Source: Anoplopoma fimbria (lineage: Eukaryota > Chordata > Actinopteri > Perciformes > Anoplopomatidae). Taken from it: a stretch of 64,000 bases of DNA. Shown in pieces: positions 13,503-57,900 of this stretch (the stretch's first letter is position 1; the number at the start of each line of letters is the position of its first letter). The stretch lies in contig NC_072467.1 in NCBI RefSeq assembly GCF_027596085.1, positions 4,372,361 through 4,436,360 on the forward strand, written 5' to 3'. The notes beneath the pieces are model-generated. The model had not been told where the DNA came from. It worked only from the letters and a program-made list of their open reading frames with translations, and searched no databases. The translations under genes were made by a program, and so were the position numbers.

Positions 13503-14802
13503 AGGACCATGTGTTTGTAGCCCATGTTTCTCTCATTGCAGCTACATTTTAATGTAATGTTTAGTGTGTCAAGATGTTGTTACTATATTCAGTGATTGTG
13601 TGAACTATATGTCTCATGGTGCAGAAATACTCCACATTTCCTCTTTTTTTCCAACACATTGTAATGCTATTCATAGAAACTTTATTACATTTGGCTTCAT
13701 GCTGGATAGAAACTCAGTAGCATGTGTCCAATACCACAAAGTGAATTTTACGACTAAAACCAATAAGCGTCTGTCTCTGCCAGATTGGGCTGCCTAATTT
13801 TAGCCTCAAGGCAGTGATTTGTTACCTTGACGTTAGGGTTTGTACTATTCCCTGGTGTCCCAAGCAGAGTGCAAGTGAGTGCGTGTGTACTTATGTGTGT
13901 GTGTGTGTGTGTGTACACTATCTGCATTGCAGTTTAAAGTATTATGTAGACTAAAGTAAGATGTTTGGACAGTGTGCTGTAGTCTCGCCCTCTCTGCTAC
14001 CACATGTCCAGGCTTCATAATGATAAATAAATACATAACGAAGATTCGTCGAGCCAGCAAAATGTTTTCAGAAATTTGATATATATATATGCACACAGTC
14101 TTAATAACTTTGCACCAACATTTGATACACTTGGACATGACTGGGTTGTTATTTTACCTATATTTGGATAGAATGAATCATGTTTACACCAGTGGCCGTC
14201 TACTCAGTTGTCATGGCAGTAATTAAAATCACTGTATACAGTATAAACATGGAACGTTTTGGAAAGGTAATGTAACTCCATGACAGGAGGGTGGGAGATG
14301 AAAACAAAGCCAATATAGTGTGTGTGTGTGTGTCACTGTGTGCACAGGTGCACCCAATCTAAACCCTCAAACCACAAGAGATCAATGGTGGGAGGGAGGG
14401 TAAACCAAACCTTTCAAAGTAGCTAGAAGCCACACATACACACGAACACACCAGTGATCATCCAGCAGAGTTCACACAGGGATGAGTGCTCTGTCTCTGC
14501 CTCTTTTTCTCTGGTATCCTCAGCTCTCTGCTAAACTCTCACCTCCAACATGCCACCTGGATGCAAGCTGGCATGTGCGGTGAGAAAGTAGGAGTCTGTT
14601 GTGGACACACCCTTACTAAAATTGCAAGAGCCTCAGGTGGCCAATATGATCCTCACGGTGAAGAGTTACAAACCGGTTACGCTTGTGCTCGTGTTTATGG
14701 CATCTAGTGTTTTGGAGAGAGTTCTCATCAAATGTTTAACAATGAGGATGTCTCTCCCCCTTTTATTTTTTTTTATTTTTTTCATCTCCAAAATTTCTTA
14801 CC

Positions 14803-14805
<3 letters not shown>

Positions 14806-14855
<50 letters not shown>
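14806..14855. repeat. (CA)n microsatellite
   Basis: A perfect array of about 50 bp, preceded by a T-rich stretch. Confidence 0.97.
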
Positions 14856-14856
<1 letters not shown>

Positions 14857-15684
14857 CCCCTCTGGCGTCCCCCAGATGTGAGGGAAGTGTGGGAGGAGCC
14901 AGGGAGTGTTTGTGTTCCTCAGGGTCCCCGCTTCCTGCGAAGTTGTAGAGAAACTCCACATGTGCTGAAAACACAATTACGCACACAAACACACACTAAC
15001 GGGCTGAATACTCTGGCATAGTTTGTTCATCTTCCCTGGAAATGTTTGACTTATTTATATTTCTTCCGTGAATGTTTTAAAGCTTAGTCCTGTACACATT
15101 AAAATGTGATCAGGCAGTATCAAACCTTCAGACAGGTTAGAGAATTGGCTTGGCTTCGTAGCTCGTGTGAGATGTGCTGCATATTTCCCACAGTTGACTG
15201 TTTCATCGTTGCACCTGCTTAGTGTTTACGCCTGAACTTGGCAGACGGATGTTGTCTTTTTTCCCCCAGCTCTATTCATGAAACCTTGTATCAACAACGC
15301 AGACAAACACTGGAATGAACACTGTCAGCAGGCAGCTTCACTCTTTGTGGCCCTTTAGTCCATAATGGATTTCCTGCTGGATTTCCGGTCAAGGAGGAAT
15401 GCTAGAAATGTCAGTGAGGAAGAGACGGTGTCTCTATTGGCCCATTGTGTAGTTGGGTCAGCTAACCTTGTTAGGACTTCACTGAGAGAACACACACACT
15501 CGTATGTATGCGCTCCTAGCTTGCCATAAAGCACATGTGATGTTAAATGGAAATTAAAGTACATTTCTTTGTATTATCTGCATCAGTGGAGACCTATTTG
15601 AAACCCTGCTTTTGATCGGTATCGGTATAACATGTAATTCATAATACATCTATAAACAAGCATCCCTTTGTCTGTTTTTCTCAG

Positions 15685-46523
<30,839 letters not shown>

Positions 46524-49500
46524 GACCTTCCTGTAGGGCCCAGAAAAGTCCCACTGCCCTCTCCTACTGCCTCTCCACTGTCCCTCACTACTACCCGTCG
46601 ACAACCAACAACCTCATCCTTAAGGCCCCTACAAACAACCCTGCCCTGAGCGGACTGGCGGACTGGCGGACTGGATATGAGCCTCCCTCCTTCCTAAATC
46701 CTGCCCTGCATCCATCTCACCACCTCTTTATTATGCCCATGTATCACAGCTCAGCTGGACAGGGACACACTCGCTGGGCTCTGGTGAGGGCTGATTTCAC
46801 AGGACACACTGAGAAGTGCCACCTCAGCTGTTGAACTGTTGCCCTGCAGCACCACAGGGCCCGTTCTCTACTCACCCTCAGCACACAAGAAATGGGGCAA
46901 GGAGGGGAAAAAAAGCGATGGGAAGAGAGAGCACAGAAAAATATCAAACAAACAACTCAAACTCAACAGAACCGGCATCGACCATTCCAGGATCTGTTTC
47001 ATATCTCATCTTTGGTCGTCGTCCCCCCCTCCCCCCGACCTAACTAACTCCTGTTCACTGCCACCCAATCAGAGGATACCTGCTGGATTTGAGCCACCAG
47101 TTTAAAACCCGACTCCAGGCCCAAACAAACTGTGTTGGATTACATTATTCCATTAATGTTGTTTGTCTTTTTTTTGTTTATTTGTCCCCGCATATTTATA
47201 GTAAAAGAAGATGACACAAACTTTCCAGAAAAATCAAGATTAACAAACGTTTAGATGACAAATTCAACTCCTCTCAGTTTAACCCACAACCAAAGACAAC
47301 TTACTGAATTGACTGTTCACACCAGGGTCCCTGGACTGGTGCCATACAGTCAACTGTATGAGAGTGAATTCACAGTGACAATATCAGGATGGTTTATGGG
47401 ACTCTTATCTGGGATATCGATGAGGACTATAGCAATAACAAACATTGTACAATATGGACTGGTTTGAGCCTTCAGAGTGAATTAAAGCAGGCATTTTGGA
47501 GTGTTCTCTGCTCTGCTCTGCTTGGAGTAAAAGATCATTAGTGCATCATAGATGAAATTGGGAGTTGTGGTTATTGGGTTTGGCATTTATCTATGCTTAT
47601 TTCAGTGACTTCATTTTTACAATTACTGCAACATTTCATTTTGGCTGTAGTTTTAAAATAGAAACAAGACATTCTGATTCCACTGTTCCACATTTTTCAT
47701 TTTCACCCCTAGAAGTAAATAATTTCTGTCTGTTGACGTCTGTTGGAATTACTTGTGTTTGATCTTGAGGCTGTTCAATGATAACTCTCCACAGTGAACC
47801 ATCTCTTCCATCACAAGTGTCTCCTCCTCTCTGTTGGTCTCGGTTCTAAGCCGGGTCTATCTGTCAGTCCCCTCTTTGTAGCACCGTGCTTTCTCATCTT
47901 TCTGTCCGCCTTCTTCAACATGACAGGAGCAACATGACTGGTGACAGACAGCGTGAACTCAACGCCGACAAGAACACACATATTAGGGACACACAAATAA
48001 GTACAAACGTGCCAAACATGTTGGTGCTTTACATTTGTTCTGTAATTCAGCACTGGAGCAGCCCCTCCTTCAAGCTCCAAACAGTAAAGCCCCACAGTCT
48101 ATAGCCATTGTACAGACACTCAGACAAATATGGTAGAAATGATGATCAAACGTACTTTGAAAAGCACAACATGAACACTGTCTATAAGGGCTGGACCTAC
48201 AATTAGTGAATTTTCATTTTCCACTCTCAATATTTGAATAATGAGTTGTATCAAAGTGCATCAGAGGGGAGGTAGAAAAGCCAGAGCCACGGACAAGGTG
48301 TTACAAGACTGTGCTCTTTTTATTAGTACGAGGACTTTGAATTTTAGGTTCGACAATATTTAATCCCCGCTGTCAGGGCAGAAGAAAAAGCCATAGCCAG
48401 ATCTGAAACAAACAATTCTTTAACCCTCTCAAAGTGGGGGGATTCTTTTCTCACACATCCCAACCAACAATCAGATTTTCAGATCAGGGATGGAAAAGCA
48501 CACCTGGTTTTTGTAAGAAGGAAGTAAACCTCTGCATGTTTTATTCGTGTCTAAATCAATCTCCCTCATCTTCCCCTAAACAGAGTCAAGAATAAAAAAA
48601 TGTAATGTTGCAAAAAAAATAAAATCTGAATTGGTGTTAGATCACTAAGATAAAGACAGATTCTACATAGAGAAGTGGACATATTGTTTTCAACGATGTG
48701 CATCTTTCCCTGTCCCTCATAGTGTTGTGTTTCCTTCATGCACTCACACCAGTTGTTGTAATTTGCCACTTTCTAGACTATTTAAATAAGAAAGATTAGT
48801 CCGCTCCCTGCATGGTTGGATCTCCAAGAGTTACCCACCCATGCCTGGTCAGATCTGATCAGTTTTTACCCAGGATTGGAACCAGCACCCCCTGGTTACC
48901 TTATTAGAGTGCAAGTTTGACCCTGCTTTCACTCACTCAAGGTCTTTGTCCACAGTTAGTGTGCTAAAACACAATCCCATGCATGCCCTGCAGATCCACT
49001 GACAACCCCCCCCCCAAAGACATTCAGCTCCCGACCTTCTATACGCTAACATTAGCACGTCTTGCTCCATAGTGTGCCCCATCTCGACCTTGTGGTGATC
49101 TCTGACCTCTGAGCCCGATGTGAAGAAGTGTGACGTCCCTTCCCTCTGTAGCTCCAAACACACCATATTTTCTGTGCTTCATAGAAATGTGTGAGGTTTT
49201 TTTTGTAATACTCCCAAGAGAAATGAACTAACTCTTTTATCAGTCTTTTCCTGTATGTACGGAGGGGAACTGTAAGGCTTTTTGGGGGTTTGTAACATTC
49301 ACATTCATTGTTTTACAATGTTCCATTTTATATGAACCAGTATTGTTTTGTTTTCTTTAGTTCTGACATTGTAACAATGCATTCAGGTGCTACAAAATGA
49401 CCAGTTACTGCTTCGTCACGTAGGATCTAGACATCTTCATTCTTATCAATAGATTCAATTTACCAGATGTGCAAAATGAAGCTTATTTTAACAGACAGTT

Positions 49501-49790
49501 TAATAGTAGAAGACACTTCCCCAACCGGACAATAGAGCATGTAACTTGATTTTATCAGTTCTGTTCAACTGTAACAATACATTAAAAGGTGTTGTAGAAA
49601 AAATGTGGAATTGATAAAAAAAAAAATAACTGAATTCCACAGTTAATTTATTCTTTTTTCTATTAAAATTTGTATAGTAACTTTACATTTTTCAAAACTG
49701 TGTTGTTGGAAATTGATGATGAATTTTCAAGATGAGAAGCAGTGTTGGTTCTTGAGAGTAAGAAAAATAAATTATTGATGAATGTTCTCA
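46524..49790 (+). other. frmd4a: Probable frmd4a 3' UTR
   Basis: No gene is recognised between the frmd4a stop at 46523 and an AATAAA at 49766-49771. The stretch lacks long dinucleotide arrays, is AT-rich and has several poly(A)-signal-like words, all consistent with a long 3' UTR. The exact end is unknown. It includes a GGACTGGC triple repeat near 46650-46674. Confidence 0.5.
49766..49771 (+). terminator. frmd4a: Candidate frmd4a poly(A) signal
   Basis: A canonical AATAAA on the plus strand about 3.2 kb after the frmd4a stop codon. Closer weaker variants also exist, so the choice is tentative. Confidence 0.4.
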
Positions 49791-49799
49791 AGATTAAGC

Positions 49800-51608
49800 C
49801 TACTTCTGTTTTTCCTTTTTGTTTTTTTAATTTAGTCATTCACTGACTCCCAGGTGACTCAGATCAAATCCGTCCAGACCATCCTGCTGTAAGTACCAGA
49901 CAGACTTATCAAAGGGGATCCCATCATGTAGTCACCACTTCCTCTCCTCCGGACACACTCACTCTCTTGTCAGCACATCCAGGACCTCAGTCACTTCCCT
50001 CTTTCACTCTGGCCTCCCAAGAGAAGGAGAAGAAGGATTTCCTGAGGGGTCAAAAGGAAGAAACACTCTAAAGATAAAATATATTACTAATCAGCCCATC
50101 ACAAGATTTAAACAGCTGCACAAATGCATCTGGGCAGGCTTCCTTTCACACATATCGTCGCTTTAGATTTGCAGGCCAGTATGTCACATGTTTGGCAGCT
50201 CCCTCTGGTCACACTGAATAAATCTTTCTCTGTGTAAATGCAACATGGATCCATTCAAGTGTTCCAGCAGGAGATGCAGCCATCTGAACAAATAGATTGT
50301 TTGAGGCACTCAACATGTTCATATCATAAAACACCAGCTTCACACACTACAAACACACACAAACACTAGTTTTGCTACTTTGCAATATAAAAAAGTGGTT
50401 TATTTCAGAGGAATCAGTTGTCAGTGTCTGTGAGGACACCCAACCTCATCATCCTGCTTTCTTTTATTCTCCTTCTGTGTCCATTTAATAATGAATCCCA
50501 TGTTTCTCTTTGTACTCTTTGTGTTCCCATAGCAGCTCTTCCAACCAGGCAACAGCTGGAAGCTGTTAGCCCGACATGCCGTGAGAAACTAGCTCCTCCG
50601 TGATTTTTTTTTCACTCTTACAAGTCTGTTGGTGTGCTAGTGTGTGTGAGCTTACTATAGGAGGGGTGCATGACCTAGCTTTATATCCTTAATGAAATCC
50701 TCCATCATTCTTCACTGTGTCGGAACCTCTGTGAGGACCACTGTGAGTTTGAGACCATAAAAGTGAGGACATTTTTGCAACATTATGGCATTTTGTTAAG
50801 TCCTTAAAGGGACAGTTTTAGGACTGGGACGCAGGGTTTTTATGGTAAAGGTTGAATTAGGTTTAGGGTGAGGTAAGGCCTGAGGTAAAAGTTAATGTGT
50901 GAACGTGGAAATAAAGATATGTTGGAAAAGTGAAGAAATCAGTGCAGGCTTACTAAAACAGAGCATTTATTTACACTCAATGGACATTCGATTAAAACAG
51001 TTAATTCCCTTTGTTGCAAACATTGTTGGTTAAATAATCGCAGCTTAGTGTGCATTCATCTTCTCTACAATATATGGCATTGCCCTGACCAACAACTAGT
51101 GTTTCTACTTCTATTTTTGGCAACTGATGTGAAACAATTTCATCATCTATTCTTCTTGCACTAAACAGAGGGAGCTGATTTGTGGATCTCACAGAATAAC
51201 ATGACAAATCAGTGGCAATGCTGCCCTCTAGTGTTCAGCACAGAGCAGCAAAATGGGAAACTGGAATCAGTTTTAACAATGTTGGATGAACAGATAGCTG
51301 AGCTTTAAAAACATATATATTTTGATTGAAATGTTTAAAAAGTCAACTCTGTGTGTTGTATTCACAGTATTTAATTAACATGCTGTTTATATTTTGTGGG
51401 TTTAAACTCTGCTGTTGCTCTTTGATTGGGGAAGTGAATTTGAAGCTTTTTGGAATCCCAAAGGAGAAGTGAAACTGAATTTCACAATATTTAAAACAAT
51501 TTTGGGTCATACCAACCACACAGACGCTTATAAACAAAGGTAACTGACTTTACATTAAAAAAAAAAACGCTGATCAAGCAGAAGTGTCTTTTTTCAGGTC
51601 TTTGAGTT
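49800..51608. other. Convergent intergenic stretch
   Basis: This lies between the proposed frmd4a 3' end and the last exon of the minus-strand membrane gene. It is AT-rich, with no recognised gene or long repeat. The 3' UTR of the minus-strand gene should occupy its right edge; an ATTAAA on the minus strand near 51365 is a candidate poly(A) signal. Confidence 0.6.
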
Positions 51609-52954
51609 TCACTGAGTGTATTCCACTTGTTCCAGTAGAGGCCCGTTGGTTTCATTTGGATCCTGAACAGAAAAGAACAAACACATTCAGACCTCATTAA
51701 ATAATCTGAACTGAACACTTTGCTTTTTAAAGTTGGTATCTCTGATTTATTTCACTGGAAATCTAGTTGGGGAACAACTTCCCACAGGAAATGTCATCAT
51801 CTGTCATCACCACAGCAAATCAGCTGACAGACATAAACTGTGTCCCTGAAAAAACAAAGTGTCTCTCTGTACATCTTACTATATCTACCTGTGAGAGGCG
51901 GCTGTAGGCCTGAGTGTGGGAAGAACTGTAGCGACGCAGGCCTCTCAACGACAGGAAAAGTATATAGAGTGACGCCAGGCAACACTGTAGGGTAAACGCT
52001 ATGGAGCTCCCCTTTGCAACATATGAACCAATACGCTAGTGAGGAGGATGGGTGGAGAGAGAGAGAGAGAGAGAGAGAGGAGGACAGTTCACTCACAGCT
52101 CAGGAAGCATTTCTTCTAATTCAGTAAAAAGTAGAGGATGAAACAAGCTTTTCATAATGGTTAGAAATGTGTTGTCTAGGGGTTATTGGTGGAAATAATA
52201 CAAAAATTTAAATTGCATTACAAATCTACCTGTTGGTCTGTGTTGAGCACGACAGGCTGAGTTGACCTGAGGCTGTTGGCCAGGAGAGCAGAGAAGCCAA
52301 ACAATAGACTAAAGAGGTTCAGACCCATCAGAGCGATAATCTGTTCATGAGTTATGCAAAAATTAAGCAAGGCAGCTGATGACGTTAGCAAAAAAAGACA
52401 CATTAGAAATTTCTACACAAAGTATTTACCTTTAATTTATTAGCTTTCCTTTGAACCTCCATAGCCAGAAACCCAGCAGCCACATACTGTAACAACACAA
52501 ACAGTTATAGTTGTATTATTTTAATCTCTCTCTGTCTAAAGTGTTTATCAGTTGAAACAGATGTGGACTCACAAATAAGCTTGACCACACTGGCGTCGTC
52601 ATGCGGATGGAGCAGCTGTAGCTCACACATGCATGGGTGACTGTGGCCAGTATGCATGTTAATGCACTGAGGATCTGCACCACCTGAGGGGAAGCACAAG
52701 GTATGAAGCAGGCAGACAGTTTAAATGCTTAAAAAGCGTAAAAAAAAATGTTAACCAATGGTTTGCACAAGCAAAAGAAAGTAGAATCTCACTCCTGTGA
52801 CTAAAAGTCTGGTATTAACCACCGTCCCAAACCATCGATGAATCCTGCCGTTGATTAGCTCCCCGTGTTTGGTAACCTGGGTCAGTGGGCGGGTTGAGGG
52901 TCTCTCTTTAAAAAACACCTGGTACAACCCCTCCTGGAACATGTTCTGCGTCAT
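51609..52954 (-). CDS. Four-pass membrane protein, TMEM253/MS4A-like
   Basis: Six exons, all phase 0: 52954-52793, 52683-52573, 52486-52430, 52340-52230, 52035-51889 and 51662-51609 (stop). Together they encode 213 aa. Predicted membrane segments lie at about residues 44-68 (VVQILSALTCILATV), 84-101 (LFYVAAGFLAMEV), 111-134 (IIALMGLNLFSLLFGFSALL) and 156-178 (FTLQCCLASLYILFLSL). Both termini are probably cytosolic. The loop between the first two segments has paired cysteines (HACVSYSC). Length, spacing and the VVQILSAL start of TM1 resemble human TMEM253 and, more loosely, MS4A/TMEM176 proteins, whose functions are poorly defined. The ATG directly follows an acceptor-like CTCAACAG, so a noncoding first exon is likely. 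The splice structure is firm; the family name is not. Confidence 0.8.
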
Positions 52955-54689
52955 CTGTTGAGTAAAACAACAGCTACTTGGGTAGGAAAACAAAATGGAT
53001 TTCAGTCATTGTGGCAGCTTACCTTCGCCAAATGTTGTAAAGCTTTCACTCATTTATCCACGGTCCCTCATATCAACAGAAAATGTCATCCAGCAAAAAA
53101 TGACAATTATTTAGACTGATTGTTTTCTCACGGCAGAAAAGCAGATCCCAGGGGTCAGAGTTCACTTGAGTTGGTTGATAATGTTTGACCGAAGTCCACT
53201 CTTCAAGGAAGCGATACAGGGAGATCATTGGTCATGACTAAAGAGCTTATCAGCTGGTTGACAAAGGTTACTGTGACATCACTGGTTTCATTTTGGAGAC
53301 AGGTTGAGATAATACTTTGTGTCCTGACTCCATTATCCACTCTCATATAGTACACAAAAACAAAATACTTACTAGTTTATATGATACACAAACTTCCCAA
53401 AGTTTACAATTACGTGTGAAGCAAAACTTATTTGCACTCTCTTTTCAACAAAAAAGAATTATAATCAGAAAATGTGTCAAATAAAAGCAAGGGACAACAG
53501 AATAATGTTAAAAAGGCAAGTTAAGATATTATGAGGGTAATATGGTAAAGTATGTAATAGCAAAACAAAACAGCATTACAAAGATAATAGAAAAAAAACC
53601 TGGGCTCTTTGGAAGGTCTTCTATAATGTTTTATTTGACATATATGAGACAAATCAGCAGCCTATCCATGATTTTTGCAAAGGTTCACTTTTCAGAAATG
53701 TCTTTAAACATGCTGACATGGAGTAACTATGAGCTCCCCCATAGGCCACTGCCACTGCAGTATGCTGCTTGCTATACACACAGTACTCAACTCCATTGCT
53801 TCAATTATTGTCCACTTTTACATTAATATAAAGCAGCTTTGAATAAAGCATAGCTTGGAATCCAATGTCATTAGTGACTGAAGCTGTTGCTCATTATCAT
53901 CAGAGTAAACAATGTTTGTGCAATCAGACATTGGCATTAAAGAAGCATAACAATAATATGAAATCATGGAGACAATTATGTGTGGAACATGATGTTCAGT
54001 ACGTTTGGGACATGATATTAACCCTTTCACGCATAGTGGTCACAACTGTGGACAGCTATTTAAAAAGCTGTTTGCTTATAACTGCAAAATAAGCAAAATA
54101 ATAAGCAGATAAGAAAATAATAAAGAAAAGAAAATAAATAATAAAAGGGAAAGAAACTAAACTAAATAGTAATGTCTACTACTAATTAATAATACAACAA
54201 AAATACAAACTAGCTGAGGTGGTGTTTAATGTTATCACCCTCTAAATAAGCATCCAACCCCTTATGCTGTAAAAGCTCTCTTCTTCAATAATTGCCCAAT
54301 TTAAAATGTACTTAAATTAGCTTTAAAAATCCATAAACTAGGATTCCATTGAAGCTGTTGCACGTTACAGAATAAATTATGTTTACTATAATCTGTGCAA
54401 TGACGTTTTGGCATGAAACAAGTGAAATGTACTTGAACAACATGTCATTGTCACCGTAAGCTCGGGGCTCAACATCATTTAGTTTGTATAAGCTGTTGTT
54501 TACCTGAATATCCCAGCAACACGTCAGTGAAATGAACAAGCCAGGAGAGCTAAGAATGACACATGAACGGAGCATGAGCATCGCCCATCTCGGCCAAAAA
54601 GCCTCAGAAGGCAGCAGAAAGAGGTCACACAGCACTCTGAGGACCCAGATGGACACAAATTTAGAAGATCTGTAAGTACATAGGGCACG
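52955..54689. other. Intergenic stretch and cadherin 3' UTR
   Basis: This lies between the start of the four-pass gene and the stop of the cadherin gene, both on the minus strand. It is AT-rich and has no exon that I can support. It should contain the cadherin 3' UTR (right side) and the promoter of the four-pass gene (left side). Confidence 0.6.
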
Positions 54690-54941
54690 TCAGACCCATT
54701 CTGTTTTTCCTGGCAGGGTTTCAGTGTCGTTGTCCTCGTCTATCCCGCCCGTGTACAGGTCAGCCAACCTGCTGAAACGGGGTCCCCAGAGGGCCAGGCT
54801 CTGAAAGTCCTTCTCCTCATCTGAGTCTGAGGAGTTGATTGAACTGAGCGAACTTGCTTCTGAACCAGCACCCTCATAGTCAAACACCAAAAGAGAGTCA
54901 TAAGGAGGAGCGGTGGGGTCACTGTCTGCAGCATGCAGGTT
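54690..54941 (-). CDS. Cadherin last exon (beta-catenin-binding tail)
   Basis: The exon encodes [20 protein letters not shown], an acidic Ser-rich stretch ([13 protein letters not shown]) and [15 protein letters not shown], then a short extension ending TEWV. The serines in the [14 protein letters not shown] patch correspond to the CK2/GSK3 sites that strengthen beta-catenin binding in classical cadherins (family knowledge). Confidence 0.93.
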   Translation of the reverse strand, partial: NLHAADSDPTAPPYDSLLVFDYEGAGSEASSLSSINSSDSDEEKDFQSLALWGPRFSRLADLYTGGIDEDNDTETLPGKTEWV

Positions 54942-57900
54942 CTACAGGGAAAACAGATTGCAGACTGAGTTAAAGCACTCAGAAACGTACAATAAATATT
55001 GCACTAATACATTCTGTGGATCTTAACAACCTTAGATACTAAAGATATTCCTGTGTAAAAGTCAACATAACTCACATCCTCAATGAATTTGACAATCTCT
55101 TCATTGGCTTGGAGTTGTAGGCGGTAGCATGGGCGGCTCTGGGCAGTAGGAAACACATCAGTGCAGAAGACTTCAGGACGATTATCAAGCCCTCTGTGGA
55201 GCTGGCTCAGGTCATACTCCTGAAGAACACAAAACAAGAGTAAACAGACACTCACCTTACATCAAGGTCTGGCAAGGGAAGCCAAATAATAATAAGCCAA
55301 TTTTTCTAATAGCCATCAGGGGGGGACTCCTTTTGATGCAAAAAGTCAGATTGCGTGACAAGAAAACAAAATGAAAGCCCTTTCCACTTCCATTCCTGCC
55401 ACTTTTAAACAGATATAATATTTCTATTATCCAATGTAAGCAGCCATCTGACAGCGCAGAGGTCTCGTAATAGTTGTATTAAAACCTCCTGCTCCTACCC
55501 GGTCCTCTTCACCTCCTCCCTCTTCGTTGTAGTAGAAGATGTTGTCTCTGGGTTCGTCTTCGAGAAGAAGGACATCCTTCTCTGATCTCCTCTTTCTTCT
55601 CAGCAACAGCAACAGCAGTAAGAGCAGTACTGTGGTCAACAGAAAGATCTGAGCAACTAAAGACAGATTTACAGACATAAGGCGAATATAATAAATTTGC
55701 TACATACAGAGAAGACCAAAAATTGCTCCCAGAACTGAGGTTGCCAGGGAAGAACCGTGCAGACGAAGTGCAGTATGTGGGATGAAGCAGGTAGAGACAG
55801 CCCCTTGACATTGGCACACCTCTACGTCCAGTGTGCTGTCTTGGTACAACATGCCGACATCATAGATTCGCATCAGAACATAATACTCCCCAGGTGACAA
55901 CTCCCGTCTCGGAGCCAGTGCTGCCACATCATCTGCAAGTAGAGGAAAATATTCAGAATCAAGAGAAGAGCTTGAGTTTTGAGTAAATATTTGTTTATTT
56001 GTGATTGTCATGGACATCCCTGTCTAACTTTTCCATTCGACAGCATTGTGTGATTTAAATTCTGCAACTTTTCAGGAAAAAATTTGTAGTTCCTGTACCT
56101 TCCTGTAAGTCGCTTTGGATAAAAGCGTCTTAAATGACTGTAATGTAATGTAATGTAGTTGTCATTTAAATGACTACATATTTTCATGTCTATGTATACT
56201 GTTAGCGAGCTCTCTTACTTGTGGAATTGGTACTAATAGTCCAGTTCATCCTGTGCTCTCCTTGAAGCTCCACAGTAAACGGTCCTGCATGACCAGGTCC
56301 GTCTAAGTCCACTATATCCAGCAGGGCAGGAATAGGATCACTATTGCATAGACTGGCTCTCCTCTGCTTAATCACAGGACGATTGTCATTCACATCTATT
56401 AAAGTCACAACCAGAGTACCCGTCCCTGTAGCCGGGATGGTATCTAGAAGAATGAAGAGAGAAGGCTTAATGTTTGGCGAATGAGAAAGAAGGTTGTAGC
56501 AGTGTTTTCAGGGAAGACCAAAAGTATAAATGTACCATTGTCGTAAGCCAAAACTAGGACTGTGTATTTGCTGTCTTTGACATAGTATGATTCTCTGTCC
56601 ATGTTGTTTTTAACTTTGACTGATCCTGAGTCTTTATCAATACGTAACCAACTGGCAGTGTCATTATGTAGTTTATATCTGAAAAAAAAAGCAGAGACAT
56701 AACCTGATTACGACTAAAACAGAATAGTGTACCTGCATATAAACACACTACGTACATACTGTGGCCACATGTAAACAGTACGTGTGTTGTTGTTACCTAA
56801 CGCTCTGTTTCCTGGCTGTGTCTGGATCCCTGGCTCTGAGGTCGACCACAGAGCTCTCTGTTTCCGCATCTTCTGAGATGCTTTCATGGATCTCTGCCGG
56901 ACTGAAGACAGGAGGCTCGTTCTTGTCCGTGACTGTTACGGTGACCGTGGCTGTCGAGGTTGACACCCATCCAGAAAACGACACCTCGTTCGTCACCACC
57001 ACCAGCATGGTGAAGACAGGAACGCTCTCAAAATCCAGCCCCTTGGAAGTGAAGGGGAGCAAGGAAAGACGGATGAAGTACTCTTTGTGTTGAGTGAAAC
57101 AAGTCTTCTATAAAAAAAATGGACAGATGTTTTCCAACCTTGGCTGTTTTGAGGATTCCCTCCATTTTACTGGAGCCCGTGGAGATGTTGAAGTGTCCTC
57201 CCTCGTTGCCTTTGATTATTGAATATCTGGTGTTGGCATTTGGAGATCCTAACTCATCCTCATCAGTGACTTTTAGTCTTATTACCTCCACTCCAACTTC
57301 ATTCTCTTGGACTGATGCGGATATCTGGGGTAAAGCATGAAACTGTACTAAATGCAGTTTTACAGATTAAGTTTATTTCAACATTATTATGATGTATTTG
57401 GGTATTTTTAACTCACAGATGTGACAGTGAATTGTGGAGCATTATCGTTGCTGTCAGTGACGCTGATTATGACAGCACAGGTGGTTGATAGCCCCTCCCC
57501 CTCCATATCAGCAGCTTCAATGGTCAGCTTGTACTCTGGGTGAGTCTGACACAGGAACATGGAAGAGTTACAATGGAAATGAGGAAAGAGAAAGTCTTCT
57601 AGAGAGAAGAGTGGTGATCATATTACCTCTCTGTCCAGTCCGCCTGCCTTCACACTGATCGTTCCACTCACTGGGTTTATGGCAAACATGTCCTCTGTGG
57701 GCGTCTGGGCCTTTATCCTATACCTTATTACAGCGTTGTTTGTGTTTGGGTCATCTTTATCCACGGCTGTTACCTTTATGATGGAGTCACCTGTTTCAGA
57801 CAACAATACAATACTGACTATAAAGACCGAAAATTCACACTTTAGTAAGAAAAAGTTTGCTGAATCATTTCCTCACCCATGTCGGCACTTTCGCTCACTT

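Larger units (their letters stand above)
13212..15684 (+). other. frmd4a: Probable first frmd4a intron
   Basis: The stretch between the candidate noncoding exon and the first recognised coding exon holds CA arrays (13456-13501, 14806-14855), a short (AT)n near 14080-14090 and unremarkable sequence. I see no additional coding exon in it. Confidence 0.45.
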
